A stretch of 64,000 nt of DNA from Cryomorphaceae bacterium (lineage in GTDB: Bacteria > Bacteroidota > Bacteroidia > Flavobacteriales > ECT2AJA-044). The stretch spans positions 806,001-870,000 of the forward strand of contig CP059070.1 in NCBI GenBank assembly GCA_017798125.1, in the 5' to 3' direction. Below the pieces are notes generated by a model. That model had not been told where the DNA came from. It worked only from the letters and a program-made list of their open reading frames with translations, and made no database searches. Positions 17,301 to 28,600 of the stretch are shown here, in pieces; the first letter of the stretch is position 1, and each line of letters opens with the position of its first letter. Made by a program: the position numbers and the translations under genes.

Positions 17301-17708
17301 TATGATTTGGATGAGCAGCGCACGGAGCAAACCATCACTTTTCAACCGGGACGTACCTGGAAACTCAGTTTCATTGTGGGATATCGAGCCTCTCTCAACA
17401 ACAGTGAACTAGGGGAGGAGCTAGATGCCCTAAACACAGGGGTTGAATTCAACTACAACGTGGCCTCCAAGGCCCTTATCACCGCCCGAGTAAACCTCAT
17501 TCGCAATACGTATTCGGCGGCTGCCAATACACCAGTGGCTTATGCCATGCTCGAGGGTTTGCAGCCCGGTCAAAACGCGACCTGGAATGCAACGCTCCAG
17601 AGCAATATTGCCAAGCATTTACAGCTGAACATTCTGTACGACGGGCGCGTAAGTGAAGGCGTTCCAGCAGCACATACCGGGAGTGTTCAGCTCAAAGCGT
17701 TCTTCTAA
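14304..17708 (+). CDS. large outer-membrane/surface protein, uncharacterised
   Basis: 1134 residues with a clear signal peptide (cleavage after AVAQ, about residue 19). I do not recognise a named domain. The N-terminal ~330 residues look like an all-beta globular region (PPGYYEVGSEQIDFEPFEG, TVGNRQDLVLNSSLDLQLSG, AGDYEVTAERF). The rest is dominated by alternating aromatic/polar strands, as in an outer-membrane beta-barrel, ending in LKAFF. A calcium-loop-like DYNGDGIQQLDEFE occurs near residue 820. Related sequences occur across Bacteroidota as hypothetical surface proteins; similarity in style to SprA-like barrels is an impression only. It is divergent from the OmpA lipoprotein gene. Confidence 0.75.
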   Translation: MKVARTLFLLLLPAFAVAQVADPDQRLLTIPWPSDTLVLDSTSIAPQSLRLTARWGPLNPQDYHFDFRTRQLWVAPLDTGQLTIAYTALPYDYGAPVSRKDTSLLNIRMLDNRPPGYYEVGSEQIDFEPFEGLDKNGSISRGVTVGNRQDLVLNSSLDLQLSGRLNENTYIRASITDDNVPIQADGYTQQLREFDRAYIELENDQLGKIIAGDYEVTAERFRFMPWYKKLSGATFQRRDAESGLEVRASAALSRGQFARNNFFGIEGNQGPYKLTGANNEQFIIIVSGSERVFIDGQLMTRGQNHDYVIDYNAGEITFTALQQITNVKRIVVEFQYTDQSYARSLLEGEVAQTKGTWQWALGVYSEQDARNQNLQQDLSDEDKRYLSTIGDSLEAAVIPAIDSVGYTEGEILYALRDSLGFDSVLVYSTNPSEAYYRASFSNVGVGNGDYILSDAAVNGRVFQWVPPVGGVPQGEYAPVRTIITPRQLQIASGGLSFNQDGLRVGAQTSVSRYDPNTFSELDSDDDVGLAVNVFADKKWQTGWEAGVDYEYVQDRYQPVQRFRSVEFQRDWNLTDTLTPGDQHFITARAGYRKQNVGGIQYAVQYLANGPEYGALRNNLLGDVNHRGTLASVQASWLESYVGGARQRFIRQKTQFRQYWKWLKFGMRGESEFNEKQSNGTDSLQSGSYRFDQWEFFIGNNDSLKNGLEFTYLNRTDYAPSPQDLDPSTIANALTLDGRLRIARSGNLKAGFTFRDLENLNDTVNPEDRTLTGRLQYRQRLFRNAINLTTFYESGSGQEARREFTYVEVAAGQGLYAWVDYNGDGIQQLDEFEIAQFPSDARYIRVFQQSNEYVRTNFNKFSQVIILNPGAVWGRTTDIRKVLSKFSVQVTYNTERKSQRGDLASSLNPFSRITFDSTLIALNQGWRNTLFFQRSEASFGADYTFVQNQGRNLVSYGFESQRNLEHQIQWRWMFLENWIWNSQVGTRERANGSEGFDARSYDLDEQRTEQTITFQPGRTWKLSFIVGYRASLNNSELGEELDALNTGVEFNYNVASKALITARVNLIRNTYSAAANTPVAYAMLEGLQPGQNATWNATLQSNIAKHLQLNILYDGRVSEGVPAAHTGSVQLKAFF
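14450..14466 (+). repeat. palindromic GAT element
   Basis: Stem GCGCC/GGCGC, loop TCAC, trailer GAT, identical to the copy at 11933. It is read here in a different frame (RLTARW) near the N-terminus of the large surface protein. Confidence 0.6.
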
Positions 17709-17738
17709 TACACCTTTTCAGAGCAAAGAATTTCGCAC

Positions 17739-17776
17739 AAAAGAAAACCCCGCAACAACAAGTGCTGCGAGGTTTC
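17739..17776 (-). terminator. terminator of the coiled-coil protein gene
   Basis: On the minus strand a 10-bp stem AAACCTCGCA / TGCGGGGTTT (with one G-U wobble), followed by TCTTTT. It is directional: the plus strand lacks a T run after the hairpin. Confidence 0.65.
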
Positions 17777-17797
17777 AAAACCAGGTAAATCGGTTCC

Positions 17798-18700
17798 TTA
17801 GAACAAGCCTCCTTCCAAAGTGAATTGGCTTGTTCCAATCAATTCATTCTCTGCGTATACTTCGACGTCGTAGGTTCCTTCAACCCATTCTTGACCTTCC
17901 ATACGGTCTAGGTACATGCAGACGTCCATTGCTTCGTTGTCGTAAATCACTGTTTGCTTTTCACTGCAAACGATTTGCTGTCCGTTGTAGCTCACTGCGT
18001 ACTCGGCCATACTCTTTCCGATCAACATTCCTTCTGGGTCCGTCACGCGCAAGTAGATGACTTTCTCACCGGATTTAGCGATCTCATTCTTCGCCAAAAC
18101 AAAGCACGTTTTGATTCGATCTGTCTTGCGAGCTTTAGATACTTCTTTCTCTTCGCCGCTGCCTTTTTCCTTGATACCACCAGAGATGATTTCAACGGCA
18201 TTAAGCACTTGACCACGAGCTACACGATCTTCCAACTGAGATTTCTCAGCACTTAAAGTGTTGGTCAGCTCTTTTTCTTCGGTCAACTCCTCTTCAATCG
18301 CTGCCTTCTCGGTAGCGAGTTGCTCGTTGACAATGATCAAAGAGTCCGCACGAGCCAAGAGAACAGCTTTCTCTTTTTTCAAGGTGTAGACTTCGTTGCG
18401 GTAACGCGTTAAGCGCGCAACATCGGCTTGGAGCGTTGCAACAGAATCGCGAAGTGCAATGATGCGTGCTCGCTCAGCGACCAATTCTTCATTGGCACTG
18501 TCGTTTTCCAAGATCAACGCTTCGTATTGAGCAGCTAATTCGTCGAGATCCACGATCAACGCGTTCTTCTCCTCCGTCAAATCGGTCACCTCCGTATCGT
18601 TGTTCTGCTTTTGAATGTAGAGCCCCGCGACGGCTGCTACCAACGCAATCAACAGCACAATGATAATGATGCGGTTGTTGCGGTTCGATGAATCAGACAT
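17798..18700 (-). CDS. single-pass coiled-coil membrane protein, unknown function
   Basis: The start at 18700 gives MSDSSNRNNR followed directly by a membrane helix (IIIIVLLIALVAAVAGLYI), 300 residues in all. Longer starts on this frame are unlikely because a good promoter lies between them and 18700. After the helix comes a coiled coil of ~140 residues rich in E and L. A C-terminal domain of ~100 residues follows (KTCFVLAKNEIAKSGEKVIYL, then YDVEVYAENELIGTSQFTL) that looks like an Ig-like beta-sandwich. I recognise no family. The topology suggests a periplasmic or cell-envelope scaffold. Confidence 0.8.
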   Translation of the reverse strand: MSDSSNRNNRIIIIVLLIALVAAVAGLYIQKQNNDTEVTDLTEEKNALIVDLDELAAQYEALILENDSANEELVAERARIIALRDSVATLQADVARLTRYRNEVYTLKKEKAVLLARADSLIIVNEQLATEKAAIEEELTEEKELTNTLSAEKSQLEDRVARGQVLNAVEIISGGIKEKGSGEEKEVSKARKTDRIKTCFVLAKNEIAKSGEKVIYLRVTDPEGMLIGKSMAEYAVSYNGQQIVCSEKQTVIYDNEAMDVCMYLDRMEGQEWVEGTYDVEVYAENELIGTSQFTLEGGLF

Positions 18701-18740
18701 AATCCTTTTTTTGGTTAAATTCGTTAACTGACTGATGGCG

Positions 18741-18770
18741 ACAAAGATACAGTGTCCTTGGAACTCTGCA
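18741..18770 (-). promoter_or_regulatory. Bacteroidota promoter (-33 TTG, -7 TATCTTTG)
   Basis: On the minus strand TTG (18768-18770) is followed by 19 nt and then TATCTTTG (18741-18748), an exact TAnnTTTG, 41 nt before the ATG at 18700. It supports that start and overlaps the earliest possible comF start on the other strand. Confidence 0.55.
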
Positions 18771-18788
18771 ATGAATAATGTTTCAAGT

Positions 18789-19487
18789 ATGCGTACACCA
18801 CGTTTCATCCGCAATTCCGTGCAGGCATTGAGTTTCCTGCTTTTACCCGAACATTGTCTACACTGCAATTCCGAGCTGTACCATGGCGAACGCCACCTTT
18901 GTGGTCGTTGCCGAACTCTACTGGCCTACACGGATCACCACCGTTTGTACCGGCATGAACTGCTTCGAATCTTCGATGGCCGAATGCCTATAGAGGCGGC
19001 TATTGCGCTCTGGTATTTTGATGGTGAAGGCCCAACCAGGCCTTTGATGCACGCCATCAAATACAAGGGCACCCTCTCGGCTGCACACCACTTTGGGGCA
19101 GAGCTCGGGAGCCGATTGCATGCAAGTGGCTTTCAAGCTGATGCCCTTTGCCCCATTCCGCTTCATCCTTCGAGACAGCGTCGTCGCGGGTTCAATCAAG
19201 CCGAGGTCATCGCCGAAGGAATCTCGGCTAGTTCGGGGATACCTGTTTGGAAAGGGCTGAAGCGCGTTCGAAAAACAAAGACCCAAACCAAGATGGACGC
19301 CTGGACCCGGAAAGGTAATGTGGAGGACGTTTTTGCGCTGAAAAAATCGCCTGATGGCATACCGAAGAAGATTTGGCTGGTGGATGATGTCGTGACCACC
19401 GGAAGCACGATTGAAAGTGCAGCGTCCGTCATCGCGCCGTTGGCGCAAATCGGCGTTTTGGCCCTCGCTTGGGCGGAGAAGGCCTAG
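18789..19487 (+). CDS. comF: ComF family phosphoribosyltransferase-like protein
   Basis: ComF-type protein, linked in naturally competent bacteria to single-strand DNA uptake. It has an N-terminal zinc ribbon (CLHCN ... CGRC) and a phosphoribosyltransferase fold with the PRPP-loop motif IWLVDDVVTTGST and the family motif PIPLHPSRQRRRGFNQAE. The start at 18789 (MRTPRF, 232 residues) gives the usual length. ATGs at 18735 and 18771 are in frame, but the first lies at the promoter of the divergent gene. A palindromic element near the C-terminus encodes APLAQ. Confidence 0.88.
   Translation: MRTPRFIRNSVQALSFLLLPEHCLHCNSELYHGERHLCGRCRTLLAYTDHHRLYRHELLRIFDGRMPIEAAIALWYFDGEGPTRPLMHAIKYKGTLSAAHHFGAELGSRLHASGFQADALCPIPLHPSRQRRRGFNQAEVIAEGISASSGIPVWKGLKRVRKTKTQTKMDAWTRKGNVEDVFALKKSPDGIPKKIWLVDDVVTTGSTIESAASVIAPLAQIGVLALAWAEKA
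19431..19446 (-). repeat. palindromic GAT element
   Basis: On the minus strand: stem GCGCC/GGCGC, loop AAC, trailer GAT. It is antisense to the comF codons for IAPLA, and the only full copy whose loop does not begin with T. Confidence 0.5.
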
Positions 19488-19607
19488 AGTAAGCGGTCAT
19501 TCACAACACGGAACATGACGTTCACAACATTTAGGGCTTTCAATATCTAAGACGCCCGTTTTTAGGACTATCTTCTCAGTCTCTTACATTTTACAAGTCT
19601 TCTTGTC

Positions 19608-22600
19608 ATGAAACATCTTTACAAAGCGATTTTAATCGCAACAGCAGCGCTATTACCTTTCCTGAGTAATGGCCAGGACATAAATTGGTCGTTTGATACA
19701 GACGGAAACGGAAGCAACGCTCAAGCGACTAGTTCGAACTCCGCTGGAGTAGTGGCCACCTATACAGCCTCTGGCCAGGTCCTTGTATCGGGAGTTTTTG
19801 GGACAGGGGCAGATCCACACGTATTTGCACAGAGTCCGAGTACATCATCAGTTACCATTAGCTTTTCTCAGGCTGTTGATTTGACCTCTATCCAAGCGGG
19901 AGAGTTTTCTTCAACCAAGACATGGACGGCTACTCCGACTGGAGGAAGTAATTCAGCCGTTTCTTTTTCAGTTGGAACAAGCCCCTCGACAAAAACCCTG
20001 AATTGGACCGGGATTACTTCGTTCACTCTAAGCACATCAGGAGGATCGAATTTTGCCATTGATGACTTCGTCATTCCCATAAGCTGTAACGATCCTGACG
20101 TTCCGGTCATTACTGCGACTCCCAGTACCGTTTGTCCAGGCTCTTCATCTACCCTCAGTTGGACGGGAAGTTTGAATAGTGCTTTAAACTGGGTTGTTTA
20201 TTCAGGGTCTTGCGGCGGAACTCAGGTAGGTTCTACGACGAACAACTCATTGCAAGTAACTCCGTCATCAACTACGACCTATTACATTCGGGGAGAAGGA
20301 GATTGTGTGACACCAGGGTCATGCGGCCAAGCCACGGTGACCGTTACAACCACTTCTAGCCCTTCGTTTACCGCATTAGCTGATTTGTGTGTTGATGCCG
20401 GCGTTCAGACTGGGCAAGGAGGAGGAACACCTACAGGAGGCGTATACTCTGGGACTGGGGTAACGGATGATGGGAATGGAACGACCTACTCATTTGACCC
20501 TGCAACTGCTGGAGTAGGAACACATCAAATCACATACACGATTACCTCATCGGGGTGCCCTGTTTCGGCTTCCGATGATGTTGTAGTGGGTTGCGGACCC
20601 ATCGCCACTCCATCAAATTTGATGTTTGTAGCAAATGATGGAACGAACACGAACCTCTATGGCTACAATGCTACAACTGGACGTGTGGTTCCGGTAGCCA
20701 TCCCAAACCCAGGGAGCACTGGAATCGCGCGAAGGTTTGATATTTTCGAGTATAACAACAAGGTCTATTGCGCTTATTTCGATGAGGATTTTGTAACACA
20801 AATAGGGGCTTACGACGGTCGAGACGTAGACTTTTTTGGAAGCATATCGACAAATTTCGACCCTGAAACTCGAGAGTTTGTCGTGTACAATGGTGATGTG
20901 TACTTCACCTACGAACCTTCCGGTGACCCACGACACGTCTATAAGCTCGATTTGACTACAGAAACGATTACGGATCTGACCAGCGCGACTCTGAACAGAG
21001 CAGGGATGGATGGCTTAGTGGTGTACAATGACGGAACGGGTGATAAGCTGTATTTCGCCGGCCGGGCAGGCAGCAGTGGCGCCACAGATCTCTACATGTG
21101 GGATGGAACAACATTATCAGCTGCGCCAAATTTCAGTCTTTATGAGCCAGGCAGAATGGCTGTATATAATGGATATATCTATATGTCCGCCAGTACTAGT
21201 TCAACGCTGTATTACAATGACACAGAGCTATATCGATACAATGGCTCGGGAACTTCCTTGGTTCACGCCTTTGCAGACTTGTCAGGAACTGCTGCGACAG
21301 ACCCGGACCCAAGAGATTTTATAACCTTTGATAGTAAGCTCTTTTTTGTTGGAGGAGCAGGGTTTAACCCCGGTCAGTATCGCCTCTACTCCGTGAATAG
21401 TTCCAATACTGTGACCCAGGAGTACAGTCCTACCTCTGGCTATGCGCCGCAGGATTTAATGGTGGTCGGCTCAAACCTATATTTTGGTTTGAACACTGCG
21501 TCATACCCTAGCCAAACCTATCACTTCTTCAGGTATAATAGTGCTGGAAACGCCACTAATGTCACTACCGGAGCGACAAACTGGAACACCTCTCGATTTA
21601 GAAATGCGAATGCATTCGGTGACGGAATAGCGTATCAGCAAGACAGAGGTAATGGAGACGAGCCACAATTTTTGAATTTGACGACCAGTACAGCTGCTGA
21701 GTTGGCGGATATTAATTCGGGAACCGGGGATGCACTTCAGAACAATACAATTAATGTATTCTACGTCACGCTCAATCAAAATACGGCTCCTGTTGTCGAT
21801 GTAGGAAACGACCTTTCCATTTTAGCATCGACGGCGAGTGCGACAGTGGTCAACAGCTCGTTAAATGTATACGAGCTGGATGATAGCCAAATCGACTCAG
21901 CTGAGGTGAGTTTTAGTTCAGGCTTTCAGGCAGGAGATGTACTAAGTGCGACGGCTTCAGGCGGAATCTCCGTGTCGTATAACTCAACTACGGGAGTATT
22001 GTCCCTTTCAGGTAGCGCTTCCCCGAGCGCCTACCAAACAGTACTTAGAACTGTAGCTTTTGACCCTACGACTACTGCCGGAACGCGCGAACTGCTTTTC
22101 ACGGCGACGGATGGGTCGGGAAATACGAGCACTGTTGTTCACCCAACTGGAAAGGCTCGTTACAAAGTCATTTCTGGAACGGTTACAACCCTAGATTTTG
22201 CATCGCAACCCACAGGTGTTCCGACAAGTGGAACTTATGTTGGAAGCTTTTCATTGTCGAACGCGAACCTTGGGACTGTTGACTTTAAGACCACCGATAA
22301 CGGTCTTAGTACGGCGTTTGCAAGCCTAGCCTTGTCTTTTGAAACGGACAGTTTCGGCTTTCAATATGATAATACCGGAGGGCGAATAGAAGTTCATCAA
22401 GTTGAAGAGGACCCCTACGAGCATCCGGAATACATGGCATTGAAGTTTGCGAACGATGCGGAATTTGTGGCCTTCGATGCTGCGGATGATGCTTTCTCCT
22501 TTTATGATAGATATACGATTACAGGATTCAATGACGGGGTGCAAGTAGCGCAGGAAACGATCATAGGAGCGTCTTCAGCAACGACCTATATAGTTTCAGC

Positions 22601-25600
22601 AAGCGGTTTTGCGAGTGTTGATGAGATTCGGATTAAAGGGAGCGATTCTTTTGGTGGTTTGTACGCAGGCTGGGGGTCATTCTTGGACAACTTTATATTC
22701 GTACAAGCGGCGTGCTCCGATCCAGATGTTCCAACGGTTACATTTTCGCCAAGTACGGTTTGTGTTGGTGCAACGGCGACGCTCAATATCAGCGGGAGCT
22801 TGAATGATGCTACGGCCTGGCATGTGTATACGGGATCCTGCGGGGGAACCTCAGTAGGATCGACAACAGGATCGACCATTACCGTTTCTCCGGGGACTCC
22901 TAGTACTACCTATTATGTTCGTGGTGAGGGAGGGTGTGTGACCGCTGGGAGTTGTGGGTCTGTGACTATTACACCAACGGCTGTAGATGATGCATCATTT
23001 AGCTACAGCGCTTCCAATTATTGTGTGGATGCTTCAGATCCCACACCGACCATTACGGGAACTACCGGGGGTACTTTTAGCAGCACTTCAGGCCTTTCTT
23101 TGAATACGAGTTCAGGGGCGATTGATGTATCTGCCTCTACGGCTGGAACGTATTCTGTTACTTACACTACAGCGGGAAGTTGCCCTGCAAATTCGACTGT
23201 TTCGGTCACCATTACCGCGTTAGACAACGCTGCATTTAGCTACGGATCATCCAGTTATTGCAAGGATGCATCGGATCCTTCGCCGACCATAACGGGTGTA
23301 ACCGGGGGAACGTTTAGCAGCACTGTAGGATTATCCATTGCCTCCAATGGTACCATTGATGTATCTGCGTCTACGGCAGGGACCTATACGGTGACCTACA
23401 CCACCGCAGGAACATGCCCGAACAGCTCGACAGCTTCGGTAACCATCAACAACCTGGACGACGCGTCCTTTTCATACGGGTCAACCAGTTACTGTGTGGA
23501 CGCCTCTGATCCAACACCTACCATTTCAGGACTGACTGGAGGATCTTTTAGCAGTACTGTCGGACTATCATTGAGCTCTAGTACAGGAGCGATTGACGTC
23601 TCCGCTTCGACTCCTGGAACGTATACTGTGACCTATACTACAGCCGGAACGTGTCCGAACAGCTCAAATACATCCGTGACAATAAATGCTCTAGATGACG
23701 CATCCTTTAGTTACGGACAATCGGAGTATTGTTCTACTGGTTCTGACCCTACTCCAACGATTACCGGACTGACCGGTGGAACCTTTAGCAGTGGCGTCGG
23801 GCTTTCGATTGCCTCTGGTTCGGGAGCGATTGACCTTTCAGCGTCTACGCCGGGTACTTATACGGTTACTTATACGACAAGTGGTACCTGTCCCAACTCC
23901 AGCTCCACAACAGTTACCGTTGCGGATGATGTTACAGCGGTTTGTCAAGCCGTAACACTTCAATTAAATGCATCCGGTTCTGCGACACTGACTACAGGGG
24001 CAGTGGATAACGGAAGTTCTGCAACTTGCGGAATCGCTAGTTACACGCTAAGTCAAACCGCATTTTCCTGCTCAGATCTTGGCGGAAATGAGGTTACGCT
24101 CACGGTTACATCGAACTCTGGAAGAACAGCATCTTGCTCAACAACGATCACCGTAGTGGACAACATCAGTCCGACCGCAATCTGTCGGAACGTGACCGTC
24201 CAGTTAGATGCCAATGGAAATGGAAGTATAACGACAGCTGATGTGAATAACGGGAGTACGGATAACTGTACGATTGCGAGCTATGCATTGAGCGAGACTT
24301 CGTTTACGTGTAGTGATTTAGGTTCGAATACCGTAACACTTTCTGTAACGGACAACAGTGGAAATGTGGGCACATGTATGACTACGGTGACGGTAGTGGA
24401 CAACATCAGTCCAACGGCTCTATGTCAGAATGTAACCGTCCAGTTAGATGCCGATGGAAATGGAAGCATAACGACAGCTGATGTAAACAACGGGAGTACG
24501 GATAACTGTACGATTACGGGTTATGCATTGAGCGAGACTTCGTTTACGTGTAGTGACTTAGGCTCGAATACCGTAACCTTGACGGTGACGGATCAAAGCG
24601 GGAACTACAGCACATGTATGACTACAGTGACGGTGGTGGACGACATTAGCCCAACCGCAATCTGTCAGGCTGTAACGGTTTGGTTGGATGCAAGCGGAAA
24701 TGGAAGCATATCAGTGACGGATGTAAATGATGGAAGTACTGATAATTGCTCGATCACGGGCTATTCCCTAAGCCAAACGAGCTTTACGTGCAGTAATCTG
24801 GGTTCCAATACGGTAACCTTGACGGTGACGGATCAAAGTGGCAACTACAGCACCTGTATGACTACAGTGACGGTAGTGGACAACATCAGTCCAACCGCAA
24901 TCTGCCAGAACGTAACGGTTCAGTTGGACGCCAATGGAAATGGAAGCATAACGACAGCTGATGTGAATAACGGAAGTACAGATAACTGTACGATTGCGAG
25001 CTATGCATTGAGCGAGACTTCGTTTACGTGTAGTGATTTAGGTTCGAATACCGTAACACTTTCTGTAACGGACAACAGTGGAAATGTGGGCACATGTATG
25101 ACTACGGTGACGGTAGTGGACAACATCAGTCCAACGGCTCTATGTCAGAATGTAACCGTCCAGTTGGATGCCAATGGAAATGGAAGTATAACGACTGCTG
25201 ATGTGAATAACGGGAGTACGGATAACTGTACGATTGCGGGCTATGCATTGAGCGAAACTTCGTTTACGTGTAGTGATTTAGGCTCGAATACCGTAACACT
25301 TTCTGTAACGGACAACAGTGGAAATGTGGGCACGTGTATGACCACAATTACTGTAGTGGATAACATCAGTCCAACGGCGATTTGCCAGAACATAACCGTC
25401 CAATTAGATGCAACTGGAAATGTCTCAATAACCGGAGGACAAATTGACGATGGAAGCAGTGACAACTGCACAATTTCCAGCTTGACTGCTTCACCGAATA
25501 GTTTTACTTGTTCGGATATAGGCGCCAATACGGTGACTCTGACGGTAACCGATCAAAGCGGAAATTCGAGCACGTGCACAGCAACGGTTACAGTTGAGGA

Positions 25601-28600
25601 TAATATAGCTCCGAATGCACAGTGTCAAGACTTCACGGACCTTCTTCCATTTGGTGGTACTTACATTTTGAGTCCTGCAAGTATTGACAATGGAAGTTCG
25701 GATGCTTGTGGAATAGCGAGTTATACGATTAGCCAGACTACTTTTAATGCTACCCATTTGGGTGCGAATACCGTTTACTTGACCGTTACGGACAATAATG
25801 GGAATAGCAGTGTTTGTTCTTCTACATTTACCTTGACCTCTAGCCCGCCGGACATAATTTGTCAGGACATCACTGTTCAGTTGGATGCTACTGGAGCAGC
25901 TTCTATAACACCAAATATGGTGGATAACGGATCAAGTAGCCCGTATGGAGTTCCTTTATTGATGACAGTGGCACCCTATAATTTTAGTTGTCAAAATATT
26001 GGAGCCAACACGGTAACACTAACGGCTACGGATTCGTATGGCCAATCGGCAACATGCACAGCGACGGTTACGGTCGTGGATCAAGTGGCCCCCCAGGTGA
26101 CTTGCCAAGACGTGAGCATTGTGCTTGACGCGAGCGGCAGCGCATCTATATCAACCAGTGATGTTGTACAAAGCTCTACTGATGCTTGTGGCGCAGTCAC
26201 ACTGAGTTTGGACAAGTCTACATTTGATTGTACCAATGTTGGGTCGAATGTAGTGACGGTTACGGCAACTGATGTAAATGGAAATACATCCACATGTTCT
26301 GCAACCATAACAGTTTCGGACCAAACTGCTCCTACTGCATTGTGCAAGAATGTCACGATTCAATTGGACGCGACTGGTGCGGCTAGTCTTTCAACGAGTG
26401 ATGTCGACAACGGGTCATCGGACGTGTGTACTGCCGTGACTTTGAGCTTGGATAAGACCAGCTTTGACTGCTCGGATATAGGCGTACAAACGGTGGTTAT
26501 GACCGTTGTTGACGCCTACGGGAATACAAGCACCTGCAGCGCTCAAGTGAGCGTTGTTGATCATATCGCGCCGCAGGCGCAGTGTCAGAATGTTACGTTG
26601 CAATTGAATGGTTCTGGTCAAGCCAACCTTACTCCGTCCATGGTGAACGCTGGAAGCACGGATAACTGTTCTATTGCCAGTTACACCCTTAGTAAGACGA
26701 GCTTTGATTGTGGAGATTTGGGGACAAATATGGTAACGATGACCGTTACGGATGCGAGTGGAAATTCATCTACGTGTACTGCTACTATTACGGTTGAAGA
26801 CCAAGTGGCGCCCGTCTTGAACTGCCAATCAGTTACGTATTCTCTGATCAATGGACAGGTGACTATAGATGTTAATGACTTCATCGTGAACGCTTCCGAT
26901 AATTGCAGCAGTGTCTCGCTAAGTGCAAATCTGAGCACCTTTGATTGCACCCAATTGGGCACTTTCACGATTGATATTACCGGCGTTGACGCACAGGGAA
27001 ATTCGACAACCTGTAGTCCAAGCGTGACCATCGTTGACAACGCATTGCCAACAGCGGTCTGTCAGAATGCAACACTCATTTTGGATAACAGTGGACAAGC
27101 TACGCTGAGTGCTATGGACATTGATGGAGGGAGCTCTGCATCTTGTGGAGGAACGCTCACCTACGCGTTGAGTCAGACCTCATTTGACTGTTCTCATTTA
27201 GGCGTTAATAGTGTTTCATTGACGGTTACGGATGGAAACGGAAATTCAGCGACCTGCACGGCACAAGTTACCGTCGTGGACAATACTCCCCCCGTTGCTA
27301 TGTGTCAAGACATCAATGTCGTCTTGGATGCCTCAGGACAAGCGACGATTTTACCTTCGTCTGTAGATAATGGAAGTTCGGACGTATGTGGTGGAGTTAC
27401 CTTAAGTCTAGATCAGACTCAGTTCACGTGTGTACATCTCGGTACTAATTCAGTGATTTTGACGGTCACTGATGGAAGTGGAAACTCTTCGACTTGTGGA
27501 GCAACGGTTACGGTATTGGATCAAACCCCTCCGGCGATTACCTGCTTGAACCCGACGGTCACGTTGAATGCAAGTGGAATAGTCACTATCCTGCCGAATC
27601 AAATGGCTAGTGCAACAGACCTCTGTGGGGCAGTGACACTAACAGCTTCAATTGCTTCATTTAATTGTTCTCACGCTGGAAGTACAGTGCCAGTGACCCT
27701 AACAGCTACCGATGCAAGCGGGAATGTAAGTACCTGTACTTCGAATGTAACGGTGGTCGACAACAATGTACCTTCAGTTACATGTAAGAATGTCACGGTC
27801 TCATTGGATGCTAATGGGAACGCCAGTATTTCGACATCAGACGTTGTGGCATCGAGCCTTGCACCTTGCGGGGTTGCTGGGGTGACGGTATCACAATCTC
27901 AGTTTGATTGTAGCGATCTTGGCGCCAATAGCGTAGTGATCACGGTTACCGGGAACAATGGGCAAACGGCAACATGTTCAGCTACGGTCACAGTGGTAGA
28001 TAACATGGCACCGAATGTAACGTGTCAGAACGCCAATATTTATCTCGACGCGAATGGACAGCCCGTATTGACCGTCACGGATTTGGGATTGATTTTCTCA
28101 GACAATTGCGGTGTTACAGGGGCTAACTACGACATCAGTCAATTCGACTGTGACAATACAGGAGTACAAAGCTTGGCTATTGTAGTTTCGGATGCGAGCG
28201 GGAATACAACCACCTGTACATCTCAAGTGACTGTATTGGATACCGTAAGTCCGACAATCTCATGTCAAAACGTAAGTGTTCAACTTGATGCCAGCGGTCA
28301 AGCGACCCTGGCCTCTTCGGATGCTTTGGTGAGCGGAACGGATAACTGCCCAGGGACCACATACGCCTTGAGCAAATCGACGTTTGATTGTTCTGACTTG
28401 GGGACTCAACTGGTTACCTTGACCGCTACGGATGCCTCAGGGAATCAAAGCACATGTGATTTTGTAGTGACGGTCAGTGATCAAACTCCGCCATCCTTGG
28501 TGTGTAGCCCTACAACATTCAGCATAGGAACGGCGGGCATTGTAAATCTATCGTCTACGAGCGTGGTACAAAGCAGCACTGACAATTGTAGTGGAACAAC

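Noticed and set aside
16623-17345. 240-codon antisense frame within the large surface protein gene
   Set aside because: It has no signal, domain or start context, and the sense strand encodes consistent beta-strand protein.
17462-17474. GGCCTCCAAGGCC palindrome
   Set aside because: The arms differ from the element family and there is no GAT trailer; probably a chance coding palindrome.
18735-18788. Upstream start for comF at 18735
   Set aside because: It would overlap the well-formed promoter of the divergent gene and add residues not typical of the family.
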